Positions 1 through 10,150 are shown, numbered from the stretch's first letter. The stretch: DNA of 64,000 nt from Myotis daubentonii (GCF_963259705.1 NC_081842.1:93796433-93860432), one strand, 5' to 3'. A program made the numbers and translations. The notes: a model not told the origin generated them from the sequence alone.

Positions 1-156
1 AGCTAATTCCAATAACAATTAAGAATATCACTAATGAGAAAATATACTTACAGAAAGTTATTTAATATGTAGTAGTTAAATAGACAAATCAACTGGGACT
101 GGTTGGGCTGTACCACTGAGCAATCTCGATGTGACATAAGTAATAAGAAAAGGATT

Positions 157-375
157 TTAGACCTGGTCAGTGCAGCTCAGTTGATTGAGCATCACCCATG
201 CACCAAGAGGTTGCTGGTTTAATTCCTGGTCTGGGGCACTTGCCTGGGTTGCTGGCTTGATCTACAGTAGGGAACATGCAAGAGGCAGGAGACCAATGTC
301 TCTCTCTCTCTCTCTTCCTCTCTTCCTCTTTCTAAAATCAATAAAAATATATTTTAAAAAAATAAAAAGAAGAAA
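157..375 (+). mobile_element. Ves SINE (bat tRNA-derived SINE)
   Basis: A tRNA-like head (box A-like CAGCTCAGTTGATTGAGCAT, box B-like GCTGGTTTAATTCCTGG) is followed by a body with GAGGCAGGAGACCAATG, a TCTC-rich stretch and the tail AAATCAATAAAAATATATTT. This is the layout of full-length Ves elements. It is transcribed by RNA polymerase III and depends on LINE-1 proteins for movement. No clean target duplication was found. Confidence 0.9.
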
Positions 376-424
376 ATTATTTTAGTGCAATGATGAGATT
401 GTCAACGTAAGAAAAATTTAAACT

Positions 425-1546
425 TGTAAAGAAATTTTGAGTTTTTATGAGCCAAATTGTTGACAATTGCTGGGAGGCAAAATCTCAAGGGATTGAGAAA
501 ATGCTCCAGAGAATGGCAATTTTGTACCTGATTTTATACATTATAATCAAAATAGAAGATGTAAGTAGGTTAAATAAAATATATTGGTGATAGATTAAGT
601 AGGTGGAAAAAAGCAAAGAGGGGAAAACTCTGGTATTGGATAAAAAATAAAATGAAAGACACAGAGTTTTTTTTATATAGGTGAGTATTAAACTGAAATG
701 TGGGATGTTTGAGTCTGAGTCCGTCATCTCAAAATTGAAGAATGAAATTGCAAACAAAAACGGTTAACAGAACTGAAGTTTATTGAGAGAAGCCAATCCT
801 GGAAAAGGTGCAGCTGGGGTTCCAGGCACAGGCAGGGTCCATAACTTCCACTCCATGTTACAATTGGGCGTTAAAATCTATTAGTCCATGTGTGGAATTC
901 CACATGGCTATAAGCCTCGCTAGCTCCTGATTGGTCTTTTCAAAGAAGTCTGTCTTAGCAACATCCTTGGGATTGGTTTACACATCTTATTGCCTTCTGA
1001 TTGGTTATCTGCAAGTTGCTTGTCTTAGCAACATCCATACATTTTAAAGTTTGTCTCCTCGTGTGCCCTACTTTCCATATCCAGCTGGGTTGCCTTAGCA
1101 ATTCTGTCTAGCTAGGTTTCCTGGTTTTACATCCTACCCCCGTCATAGACCCAATTCCTGACTACTTAGCTTCCCTCTGCCTTCCTCAGGTCCAGGATAG
1201 GTAACAGTCAATAATACGCTCAACAAGAGGGGATCTGTGGTCTCTGCTCTGGTGTTATGTCTGTGCTTTGAGAAGTCCAGAAAGAGAAAATTACTTTGAC
1301 ATTTTATAGGTATGTTATCATAGATGCAAAAAGACAAGAGATGGGCTTAATGAAAGTGAAAATTGACCTTTGTCAGGAAAGATTCTAGCCTAGGAAATGA
1401 CCACTCACCATAAAATGCTTTTAGTCAATAAGTTTTAATTTCAGACCATCTTTTGTGGTTACTTTAGCTCTCTGAGTTTGTAAGGCCCACCATGAATACC
1501 TCCCTTAAGCTTGTCAGGTTTAGAATGTGACTCTTTTTTGTTCACA
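425..1546 (-). mobile_element. LTR, family 1, copy 1, interrupted
   Basis: Read on the plus strand, the sequence starts TGTAAAGAAATTTTGAG and ends TTTTTTGTTCACA. On the minus strand it therefore runs TGTGAAC...CTTTACA, with a TAAA-rich polyadenylation region near its end, as in an LTR. It matches the copy at 9541-10150 over both ends (for example TATGTTATCATAGATGCAAA in the middle). The match breaks at about 680 and resumes at about 1195, so roughly 500 bp of foreign sequence sits inside, including a second LTR-like stretch. I cannot name the family; an ERVL-type or MaLR-type LTR is likely. No target duplication is evident. Confidence 0.7.
749..1131 (-). mobile_element. Second LTR-like element nested in LTR copy 1
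   Basis: On the minus strand this stretch begins TGTAAAACCAGGAAACC and ends near CAATAAACTTCAGTTCTGTT, with a polyadenylation signal AATAAA close to the end. It contains a repeated motif (CTTAGCAACATCC at about 955 and 1025, each after CTGATTGGT), which looks like duplicated CCAAT-box-bearing U3 units. It is absent from the other family 1 copies, so it inserted there. The exact left edge is uncertain. Confidence 0.5.
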
Positions 1547-1966
1547 AAATGAATTTATATTGTACTTTCTAGGTTATATTTCAATATTTAGAAAATGCTC
1601 ATATTTTGGCTTAATAAATAATAATGGGCAGATTGTAGTGGTAGCATAAATAAAAGAGAACTTTCATTTGTATGTAACAATTTATACTGGAATACTGCCT
1701 AATTTGAATGCTACTTGAGCTGAATTAAATGTGGATTTGAGCTTATCATCTGATCTCATCAAAGCAAATGGTTATGATAAAACATTATAAGAATGTCCAG
1801 AATATAACAATGGAAAGAATTTGGTGAAATAAGCGTTGTGAGTTTAATTACCTGTAAACAATCAGAAGGGTCATTCTCAAGATTACACATACAAAAGAAT
1901 AATCAGGATGATCAAAATGGACTTTACATGACAATTTGCACCAAGTTTTTGCTGATTTACATGTGA
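1547..1966. other. Unassigned AT-rich stretch
   Basis: No gene, repeat family or structured element recognised in this stretch. Confidence 0.6.
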
Positions 1967-1967
1967 G

Positions 1968-2041
<74 letters not shown>
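1967..2041. repeat. Microsatellite (TTG)n followed by (TG)n
   Basis: About fourteen TTG units run straight into about seventeen TG units. The poly-Asn/His-Thr open frame on the minus strand here is only a product of this repeat. Confidence 0.95.
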
Positions 2042-2045
<4 letters not shown>

Positions 2046-2090
2046 CTGGACTCACCTTGGCAAAACAAAGTTAATTCTTACCAATAAAAA

Positions 2091-2442
2091 TGAGGGTATG
2101 GGGTGATAGATCCTCCCTTCCCCCAACTGGTGGGCAGGGTATGATGTAACTAGCAGCCCAGAAATACCTGAGTGGCTAACCAGGTACCTTATATGGACTA
2201 TACATTGGACCACCAAACCACACCTGCCAAATACCCTAAGCCCTTGTCCTATATGGACAATGCAGTAAGCCACCAATCAGTGTGTGCCGAGTACACTAAG
2301 CCCCCCACCCCTTCCCATCCCGCCCCTCAAAAGGCGTGCCCACCCCTGCACGTGCTGCTCTCCCCTTGTGAGGCAGCCCGGCAGGTGCTTCTCCTCTAAT
2401 AAAGCCTGTAGTCCTGGTTTTCGCCCTCTGTGTGATTTTTCA
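2091..2442 (+). mobile_element. Class I (gammaretrovirus-like) LTR
   Basis: The stretch starts TGAGGGTATGGGGTGATAG and ends TGTGATTTTTCA, which gives TG...CA termini. It holds a GC-rich promoter-proximal part, AATAAA at 2398-2403 followed by GCCTG, and a short U5, the usual gammaretroviral LTR order. The bases just after the end (TGGGGTAGGTC) could be a worn tRNA-Pro type primer binding site, but the match is weak. No target duplication was seen. The left boundary is an inference from the TG. Confidence 0.5.
2187..2303 (+). repeat. Two 60-bp direct repeats in the U3 of the LTR
   Basis: Unit 1 (from 2187) and unit 2 (from 2247) both start C(T)TATATGGAC and both end CACTAAGCCC or CCCTAAGCCC, 60 bp apart. 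Duplicated blocks at this place are typical retroviral enhancer repeats. Similarity is clear but not perfect. Confidence 0.7.
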
Positions 2443-4139
2443 TGGGGTAGGTCTAGGTCATCGAGTTTATAAGAATGCAGATGGATATTGACATGCTGAT
2501 GAACAACGAAGGTTTCACTTCATAAGTATCATTACAATGTTCTCCTCTAGAGCCATCTGGAACTGTTTTTCAGATGTACCCCTGAGGACTCATCAGAGCC
2601 TGAAAGTAGTAATTTTTTTGCTACTAATTCAACTACTGTAATAGAATCTGCTATTATTTCAATGCCAACAGTCTTTAAAATGCTTCTCTTTAAGAATTGT
2701 TTACCAGCCATTGATGTGGATTCTGTTACCATTTTATTTTCCCCGTTAATTCTCACTGTAGCATGTGCAGGATATTGATGATGAAATGGAAAAAAACACC
2801 AATTATAAAGAAGTTACCTAGTTATAGTGTCATCAAATGTATGTTTTTTGTATGCAACTAGACAGTTATCATATATTATACATCACATTGTTAGAGCAAT
2901 ATATATTATATTATGGATTTTCATTAATAAGAATAACTTAGCTGGTTTCTTGAGGAACTTATAGTCCAATTGATAATTCTGAAATCCCACAAAATATAAG
3001 TAATATCATGATCATTTTTTGAATGGCTGAACCAGACAGACATTAAGGTGACTCATTCAAATAAAATATTTGAAAATATTAGGCAAGTACTCTCTATTGA
3101 TACCCTTGTAATTAACTAGTAATGAATAACAGGAAAGGAGCAAAGAGAAGGTCAAATTTTATAGGCTTGTCATTTGGACAGCTTCACTAGGAAGCTAAAG
3201 CTTTACAGCTCCCAAGGGGCCACCACGCTGTTATCAGCAAATAGCAGGGGGAAGGGACTGGATAGGGAGGAGAGTAGATACATGCTCAGTAAAACTGAGG
3301 TGATGTTGCGGTAATGTTGGGAAGGTACTTGCTTGTCAGTCACACCTGGTAACAGGCCATTGGTGGGAATGGAAATGACCACTGCAAGGATTCAAAATTT
3401 GGGATATTTAATCCTCTAAACAAATGAATTTGCTCTCTTGGTTCCACTTATGCTCTTGGAACTCTTATTGCTTGGGGCATGCTCACCTGTATTCCTCCTG
3501 GATTCCACACTCACGCGACTGATGGACTGCTGCTATCCTGATGCTGAACTGGACCTGGTTCCAAGATGGAAAGAAAATTCTGGACACTGGCTTTGCTTCT
3601 AGCTCTGCTGAAACTCCAGCTATCCTTCTTTTATAACTAGACTAAGGGAAATGGGACTTTGGAAACCCAGGAATGTAATTTCATAGAAAAAAAACACGCA
3701 CAACTTTCTACCATATCTCTTCCTCTTATGGGGGCTTCCATAATGCTCATCCCATAGAACCCCAAGAACCCCATGCACACTAGCAACAGAGAAAAGCCTC
3801 CCACACTTTTCTAGGATAACACTATGAAAAGCAACATTATAATCTTAGGCTTTAAAAACTTATCTTTTAATATGAGTTAGCAAGAATTTTAGGTATAATC
3901 AACATTACTTCTGAGAGACACTAAATGTACTGACTGTCAGGATAATAAAATGCAAAGAAATCAACATATCATTGCCTAATTTTAGCCAAGAATAGTCACT
4001 TTTCCCCATAGCTATTACATGAGGATTGACAACACTTTAAATGATAATGATGACAAAAGGCTACTTAAATTAGAAAGCTCTAAGATTATCTAGTTCAAAA
4101 TATCTTGCAGTAGAAATAAGTTTTTATATCACTGAGTTT
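2443..4139. other. Mostly unassigned AT-rich DNA
   Basis: No coding exon or named repeat recognised. The part from about 3170 to 3640 is richer in GC and has a promoter-like GGGATATTTAATCC; it could be an old LTR, but I cannot define ends. The 69-codon minus-strand frame at 2547-2756 resembles nothing I know. Confidence 0.5.
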
Positions 4140-4379
4140 TTCTTTTTTTAAATATTTTTTATTGATTTCAGAGAGGAAGGAAGAGGGAGAAAGAGAGAGA
4201 AACAGTAATGATGAGAGAGAATCATTGATTAGCTGCCTCCTGCATACCCCCAACTGCATGATGGGCAGGTCCAGGGGTCCCCAAAGGTGTGGATGGAGTT
4301 GGCAAAGAAGGAATGACACAGAGACAGCGTTCAGTTGATCAGCAGCCTTGCCAGGATCTCTAGCCACAATCTCCAGCCA

Positions 4380-4745
4380 AGTTCTGTGTCCATGTTCTCT
4401 TGCTAGGTTCTCCAGCCAGGTTCTCCAGGTTCTCCAGCCAGATTCTGTAGCCATGTTCCCTCGCTAGGTTCTCCAGCCAGGTTCTGTCCAGGTTCTCCAG
4501 CCAGGTTCAGTCACCAGGTTCTAGTCAGGTTCTCTTGCCATGTTCTAACCAGGTTCTGTAGCCAGGTTCTGTCTCTAGGTTCTTCAGCCATGTTCTCTTG
4601 CTAGGTTCTGTCTCTAGGTTCTGTGGCCAGTTTCTGTCCAGGATCTTTTGCCATGTTCTCTCCAGCGAAGTTCTTCTGTCTCTAGGTTCTGTGTAGGTTC
4701 TGTGTCTAGGTTCTGTGTGTAGGTTCTGTGTCTAGGTTCTGTCTC
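4380..4745 (-). repeat. Minisatellite inside the solo LTR
   Basis: Degenerate units built on AGGTTCTCCAGCC, AGGTTCTGTCTCT and CATGTTCTCTTGCT repeat for about 365 bp. They lie downstream of the TATA box on the minus strand, so in the transcribed part of the LTR. Open frames over it are repeat artefacts. Confidence 0.9.
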
Positions 4746-4765
4746 CTGTTGTCTTGTTACATCTG

Positions 4766-4773
4766 TATTTATA
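4766..4773 (-). promoter_or_regulatory. TATA box of the solo LTR
   Basis: The minus strand reads GGTATAAATACAG here. It is a good TATA match placed between the unique U3-like part and the repeat-bearing part of the LTR. Function is inferred from position. Confidence 0.65.
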
Positions 4774-5221
4774 CCAGTTGATTCCAATCCTATCAATCTC
4801 TATTCCAAAGGTTAGGGCGTTTCTTATCTCCATTCCAGGGAGTAAAGATTATGTAGCTTAAGCATGATTGTTTGTAGTTAAAGTGATTAATTACCTGCCT
4901 GGCACTTAGTTAAGGGGTTTTATTCCCTCCCTAACTTCAGGGGAAAATCCCTACCTGGAGAAACAACCTTTCTCAGAGAGGTGACCTTGGTTAAAACACA
5001 TAGTGCCAAGAAGGTGAGCAAACATATTAAGAACAGTATGGCATATATGCCAGGTCCCTTGAAACAGCAAGGATGGACCAGCTCCCGGCAACTGCACACA
5101 TAGCTTGGGCATGTGCCCTGACCGGGAATTTAACAGTGACCTCCTGGGTTCAACACTCAGCCACTGAGAACACTGGCCAGGCTATATCGTTGAGTTTTAT
5201 AATATCAACATAAACATCCAA

Positions 5222-5645
5222 ACCTATAGATAATTTTTTTGAGTTTATTTGAACCAAACTGACAATAATTGCCTGGAACAAAAATCTCAAAGGAGAAAAT
5301 GCTCAAAATGAAAAGAGGAGATGTAAATGTGTAACATGAAATTCATTGGTGGTAGATTATGGAGATGAGAAAAAGCAAAGTGGGGAAACATCTAGAATTG
5401 GATAAAAAGTCAGCAATGAACAATTAACATGGTAATAATAACTATGAAGGGATTTGTGGTCTCTGTTCAGATGTGGTGCCTGTACTTTGAAATGTCCAGA
5501 AAAAGGAAAATTATCCTGACATTCGAAAGGTATGTTACCATAGATGCAAAAAGACAATGGGAAGACTCAGTTAAGGTAAAGATTAACTTTTGTAAGGGAA
5601 AATTCTAGTCTATGACATGACTACCCACCACAGACTGCTTTTAGG
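5222..5645 (-). mobile_element. LTR, family 1, copy 2 (first part)
   Basis: It matches 9551-10030 of the complete copy: GAGTTTATTTGAACCAAACT near the left, GGATTTGTGGTCTCTGTTC and TATGTTACCATAGATGCAAA further on. The match stops at GACTGCTTTTAG. The missing remainder of the consensus is found at 7888-8010, so this LTR was probably split. Confidence 0.75.
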
Positions 5646-5654
5646 GTGTGTGGG

Positions 5655-5822
5655 TGGGGAGAGATCAACCAAAATACTTATATGCATAACCCATGGACAC
5701 AGACAATAATGTGGTGAAGGCCTGGGGTGAAGGTGGGTAAGGGATAGAAGGGGTCAAAGAGGAAAAAAGGAGATATCTTGGATACTTTCAACAATACTTT
5801 CAACAATTAAAACTTAAGATAT
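5655..5822 (+). mobile_element. Probable LINE-1 3' end fragment
   Basis: The stretch with ATGCATAACCCATGGACACA, GGTGAAGGC and GGAGATATCTTGGATACTTTC is repeated at 37540-37695. G-rich, then A-rich, ending in an ATTAAAACTTAAG tail, it looks like the last part of a LINE-1 3' untranslated region. The family assignment is from memory of its general form and is not certain. Confidence 0.5.
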
Positions 5823-5825
5823 ATA

Positions 5826-6655
5826 TCTACTTATGTAAAAACCCTAAGTGGTGTAACATCACGACTGGTCTGGTGACCAAGCGGAAGGAAGTCAGTCCTG
5901 CAGGGGTTGTCTTGGAAACGGCTGCACCCTCCCCCGAGCTGTTTCCTGGAGCTGTTTCCAGTGAGGGTGGGGTTTGAGGCAGGAATCTGCCCTCAGAGCA
6001 TGGAGGCACATCTTTATAAAGTGTGCCGCACCAGCACGGCCAAGGGTGAACCTGAGTGGGGGCAGCTGAAAGGCTTAGAAAAGACAAACAAGAGAATGAA
6101 AGCCAGGCCTCGGTGGGCCACTGCTTCTCTGAGAGACAGTGACCATGCCCACAGCCGTATCTTTATTTTATAGCAGATGCCACAGGCAAAGTAAGGGCAT
6201 GACCAAATGTTTACAACATTCTCTTGGGTTTCAATCCTACTCAACTACATGCACCTGAACTCTATCAAGCCTACATCAGTCAGGCATGTGAGGCCACATG
6301 TTCTGACCATAGGTTCAAGCTTACGACTACAGCTGTTGGCTGTAATTGTGCTGGGAGGGCCCTGCCCTCCAAGCTGGGACATGCACGTGGCTAGGAGAGG
6401 ACTGTCCCCTCTCCGTAGTCCAAGGCTTGAACCTATCCAAAACACTGTAGCGGCTCCCCACAATAAAGTTTTAATCTACTTATATAAAAACCCTGGGTGT
6501 AACATCACAGCCAGAAGGGCGTCCAACCAGAAGGAAGTCAGTCCTGCAGTGGTCATCTTGGAAACGGCTGTGCCCTACCCCAGTTGTTTCCTGGAGGGAG
6601 AGGTTCAGGCAGGAACCTGCCCTCAGGGCGGAGCATGGAAATGAAATGATTTGTA
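5826..6655 (+). repeat. Direct repeat of a GC-rich unit, Helitron-like 5' ends
   Basis: Two copies (5826-about 6010 and 6475-about 6645) start A|TCTACTTAT(G/A)TAAAAACC and share GGAAGTCAGTCCTGCAG, TTGGAAACGGCTG, GTTTCCTGGA and GGCAGGAA(T/C)CTGCCCTCA. The TC start after an A and the TATAAAA run resemble the 5' ends of the Helitrons in this window, but I see no hairpin plus CTAG 3' end. The 465 bp between them has an AATAAAG just before copy 2. It could be a tandem pair of diverged non-autonomous elements or something else. Confidence 0.4.
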
Positions 6656-6701
6656 ATGGATCTATTATTGAAGCTAACTTTGGAAATACTATATCTATAG
6701 A

Positions 6702-6834
6702 TCAGTGGTTCTCAACCTTGGCTGCACATTAGAATCACCTGGGGATCTTTTTAAAATCCTGATTTCTGGGCCTCATCCTCCAGAAATTCTGTTACTAATG
6801 TTGTGGCCCCACCCCATAACAAAGAAACAATTTA
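6702..6834 (+). mobile_element. MER5-type hAT (Charlie) fragment
   Basis: It begins CAGTGGTTCTCAACCTTGGC and goes on with TGCACATTAGAATCACCTGG and AATCCTGATTTCTGGGCC, the well known left end of the old mammalian MER5 elements. It is cut off by the Tc1-like element at 6835. Confidence 0.85.
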
Positions 6835-7852
6835 CGAGTGGCCAGATTATTATGACCACATGGTGTTTGTAGGCAAATTAGCCATACACTGCATGGTACG
6901 GGATATGGAAGCCAAAGGTCTGTTTGAACACCTTTGCTGCCTGCAGTTACCAAGATAAAACATCTCCAATTCTCACAGGAACACATGCATTGGACAGTCG
7001 AGCATTGGAAAAAAGTCATGTGGTCCGATGAATCATGTTTCCAGTTGCATCATGCAGATGGCAGAGTGAGAATTTGGCGGAAACAGCATGAAAGCATGCA
7101 CCCCACATGCATGAGTGCAACCCTTCAAGCTGGTGGGGGCAGTGTTATGATTTGGGGCATGTTTTCCTGGCATGATTTGGGGCCTTTAATTCATGTGGAA
7201 TAACATCTGAATGGAAGAACATTTTAATAGAACAACATACCTAAATATCATTGCTGATCAACTTCATCCTATCATGTTGATGGAGTATACCAATGGAGAT
7301 GGCTTTTTCCAACAAGACAGTGTGCCATGCCACGGTGCTCATATTGTGCAGGAGTGGTTTCAAGAACATGAGGGAGACTTTATCTTGCTTAGGTGGCCCC
7401 CACAATCACCAGATCTCAATACAATTGAGCATTTGTGGGGATGAAGTTAAAAGAGCCATCAGGAAGCTGGTTCCACAACCATCAAATCTCATAGAACTGG
7501 ACAGTGCTATTCATCAGGCATGGTGTCAGATTCCTCGCATCACCTTTCAACATCTTGTGGAGTCAATGCCAAGAAGAATCGCCACAGTATTGAAGGCAAA
7601 AGGTGGCCCAACGAAGTACTGATGGGGTGGTCATAATAATCTGGCCACTCAATATATATATATAATCTCCCACGTTAAAAGGTTTTTAAATCGCGTTGTT
7701 TACCCATATCTTCAGAAAAAAATCTCTTCTACTGTCATGGTAAACAACCTGTTTCCCTATTTATAATGGTCTGGCCCTCTAGTAACTTCAGCACAAAATT
7801 ATAGCTAATTTGCCTACAAACATCAGGTGGTCATAATAATCTAGCCACTCAG
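6835..7852 (+). mobile_element. Tc1-like DNA transposon, internally deleted
   Basis: Inverted ends of about 50 bp flank the element: left CGAGTGGCCAGATTATTATG, right its reverse complement ending CTAGCCACTCAG at 7852. The base pair TA precedes the left end; the right flank is TG, which could be a mutated TA. An extra copy of the tip (CATAATAATCTGGCCACTC) lies at 7632-7650, about 200 bp inside the right end, giving an IR/DR arrangement as in Sleeping Beauty-like elements. On the left the inner repeat and the start of the transposase are missing. Confidence 0.88.
6938..7622 (+). pseudogene. Tc1-like transposase, 5'-truncated and frameshifted
   Basis: The product would cut and paste Tc1-like elements at TA sites. 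Three frames together give the DDE catalytic region: WSDESCFQLHHADGRVRIWR and GGGSVMIWGMFSW (first Asp of the triad in WSDES), then FFQQDSVPCHGAH (second Asp), then SPDLNTIEHLWG (Glu). The first part ends in a stop after GPLIHVE at about 7201, and a second frame change follows EHLWG at about 7439, after which the C-terminal part runs to GGPTKY. The N-terminal helix-turn-helix region, about one third of the usual 340 residues, is absent because only about 100 bp separate the left inverted repeat from the catalytic part. It cannot be functional. Confidence 0.92.
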
Positions 7853-7856
7853 TGTG

Positions 7857-7887
<31 letters not shown>
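7853..7887. repeat. (TG)n microsatellite
   Basis: A TG run with one T interruption lies directly next to the right end of the Tc1-like element. Confidence 0.9.
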
Positions 7888-8010
7888 ATCAGTTTTAATT
7901 TTAAAGCATCCTATGTGGTTACCTTTGGTGTCTGAATTTGTAAGGCCGCCAAGCAGGCCTTCCCTGAGCTTGTCTGGTTTAGTATGTGGCCCATTTTTGT
8001 CTGAAATGCG
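7888..8010 (-). mobile_element. LTR, family 1, remaining part of copy 2
   Basis: TCAGTTTTAATTTTAAAGCA, TATGTGGTTACC and CCTGAGCTTGTCTGGTTTAG align with 10037-10145 of the complete copy. It picks up close to where the part at 5222-5645 stops, so the two probably belonged to one LTR that was split by about 2.2 kb of later DNA. Two independent fragments remain possible. Confidence 0.6.
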
Positions 8011-8250
8011 TAAGTGGAAAACAGATTAAGCATAAGAATAACTAAAAGCATAAGAATAACAAATTAAAAATAATTAAGCATAAGAAAAATGAATCCTAAA
8101 TTAGAAGCTGTTTGAAGAAAACTTGGAATATAAATAACTTAAACTTCTTAGACCATGTCAATACCATCTGGAATGAAAATTTGTTTGCAAAAGGAAACAG
8201 AGAGAGTGAGAGAGGGAATCCACCATTTTTCTTGCAAAAAATTAATATAC

Positions 8251-8430
8251 CCCTAGCTGGTTTGGCTCAATGGATAGGAGAGTTGGCCCAAGAACTGAAG
8301 GTCAAGAGCATGCACCTTGGTCTGGGCGGGTGTGGGAGACAACCAGTCAATGTGTCTCTATCACATCGATGTTTCTCTCTGTGTCTCTCCCCCTCCCTTC
8401 CACGCTCTAAAAATCAATGAAAAATATCCT
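8251..8430 (+). mobile_element. Ves SINE, shortened
   Basis: TAGCTGGTTTGGCTCAATGG gives the tRNA-like head. ATCGATGTTTCTCTCTGTG and AAAATCAATGAAAAAT give the body and tail. The box B part is rearranged and the middle is about 40 bp short. Confidence 0.85.
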
Positions 8431-9540
8431 TGGGTGAGGATTAACAAATAATAATAACAATGATGATAATATAAATAGTCATTTTAAAAATTGATAAAGC
8501 AACCGAACAACAAAATATATATTAAAAAAATTTGAATTGAGTGTTCCTAAAGGATTTTTGTTAAAACACTAAAGTAATATTTAGCGACAAAATGGTAATT
8601 TTTAAATAAACAGTTATTGGACTCATTGAAAAATAATGTTCTGGGTCTCGGATTTTAAAATATTTTAAAGTTTCTTTAAAATACCTTATATGGAACATTG
8701 GTAAAACTAAAATGATGCATATATTTTACTTTTGGGGAAAAATACAAAACAATATTTTGAAAAAAGTGTGAACACCAACTTATATTATAATATATTTTTC
8801 AAGTAAGACACCATTTATGCATGGTTGTTTATGACACATTAGTAATTTCTGTTTGTAGTTAGTTTCAAATGTTTTACATAATTTATACCTGTGCTTCTCA
8901 ACAAGTAACTGGCACAACACTCAGTTTTAATGGGAATGGAACTGACAATAAAACATGTAATAAAATTATAAAAAAATATTTGTACATATCCACACTACCA
9001 ATTTATTAATATACAGATTTGTGATGGTTTTGAGACTTATTTTCAAATGTACAAAATTAGATATGAGGAAAAGATTGAAAGATATAAAAATAAGTTATAA
9101 GCTATGTGTAGATGTATTTCTAGCCTTTTAAACTTAATAACATGGTATATTTTACCCTATATTTAAATATATCATTTATCATTTAGTTTATTTCCTTTTT
9201 TCTAGGATAAACTAAAATATAAAATTAAAATATAAAGTATTTTAATTAGAATTTGAAGTAGAAAAAATACATTATAAAAAGTGGTATAACAAATAACTTT
9301 TAATTGGCAAAAAAGAATTAGGTTTTAAAAAGAAATGTTCAATTTTAGTGCTTTAATAGGGACTCATAGGCTGAGGAAATAATAAGGAAAATTTTGTGTA
9401 GTTAAGTAAGACTAAATTAGCAAGGGTGATGTAAGAAAGAGAAAGTTATATTAGATTATTTAGGAAAGTGTTTATACAAATGAATATATTGTGTAAAGTA
9501 GATTGCTCTAGCTTGTTAACGTAAAAAAACCATTGAACGC
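8431..9540. other. Very AT-rich, unassigned
   Basis: Only AT-rich DNA without a recognisable repeat or exon. All open frames are short. Confidence 0.6.
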
Positions 9541-10150
9541 TGTAAAGAATTTTTGTGAGTTTATTTGAGCCAAACTGTTGACATATGCTGGGAACCGAAC
9601 CTCAACAAATTGAGATAATGCTCTGGAGAATGGCGGGTTACATTTGTATTTATGCATTGCAATCAAAGGAGAGAGGTAGGTGGGTTACATGAAACTCATT
9701 GGTGATAGATTAAGGAGGTGGGATAAAGCAAAGGGGTGAGGGAAACCCCTGGGATTGGATAAAAAGTGAAATGATAGACACATACTTAGGTGGGTGCAGG
9801 AACAATTAACATGATAATAATGAAGGAATTTGTGGTATCTGTCCTGAAGCCCAGCACATTAGGTTGTGCCCCAAGGGGTCCAGAAAAAGGGAAGTTAACA
9901 AGTTATCCAGCCATTTCAAGGATATGTTATCATAGATGCAAAAAGACAGATAGACTCAGTTAAGGTAAAGGATGACCTTGTCAGTGAAGATACTGGCCTA
10001 GGACGTAACTACCCACCATAACTGCTTTTAGTTAAAGTTTAATTTCAGACCATCCTTTGTGGTTACTTTAGGTCTCTGAGTTTGCAAGACTGCCATGCAG
10101 GCCTCCCCTGAGCTTGTCAGATCAGCATGTGGCCCCTTTAGTCCTCCACA
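9541..10150 (-). mobile_element. LTR, family 1, copy 3 (most complete)
   Basis: This is a 610-bp unit with plus-strand ends TGTAAAGAATTTTTG and GTCCTCCACA. On the minus strand it starts TGTGGAGGAC and ends with CAAATAAACTC...CTTTACA, so TG...CA with a polyadenylation signal near the end. It serves as the local reference for the copies at 425-1546, 5222-5645 and 7888-8010. It has no matching target duplication and no internal retroviral sequence beside it. The name of the family is unknown to me; the form suits an ERVL-type LTR. Confidence 0.75.

Larger units (their letters stand above)
4259..5090 (-). mobile_element. Class II (ERVK-like) solo LTR in a Ves SINE
   Basis: The element has exact TG...CA ends (minus strand TGCCGGGAGCTGG ... 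CTGCCCATCA) and is flanked by a perfect 6-bp duplication ACTGCA at 4253-4258 and 5091-5096. A 6-bp duplication is the size typical of class II (beta-like) retroviruses. Within its 832 bp, on the minus strand, come a unique upstream part, a TATAAATA box, then a long run of GAACCT-type repeats and a short unique end. With no internal retroviral sequence, it is a solo LTR left by recombination between two LTRs. It is younger than the Ves copy it sits in. Confidence 0.88.
4140..5187 (-). mobile_element. Ves SINE split by an LTR insertion
   Basis: The tail and body part (4140-4258: ATTTTTTATTGATTTCAGAG, GAATCATTGATTAGCTGCCT) and the tRNA-like head (5091-5187: GCCCTGACCGGGAATTTAAC, CTCAGCCACTGAGAACACTG) together make one reverse-orientation Ves element. 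The two halves join at the six bases ACTGCA that flank the inserted LTR. Confidence 0.92.

Noticed and set aside
4614..4796. 60-codon minus frame with TEPxxNLE repeats
   Set aside because: Read-through of the minisatellite in the solo LTR.
6207..6644. 145-codon plus frame
   Set aside because: It crosses from an unassigned stretch into the second copy of a repeated GC-rich unit and shows no motif.
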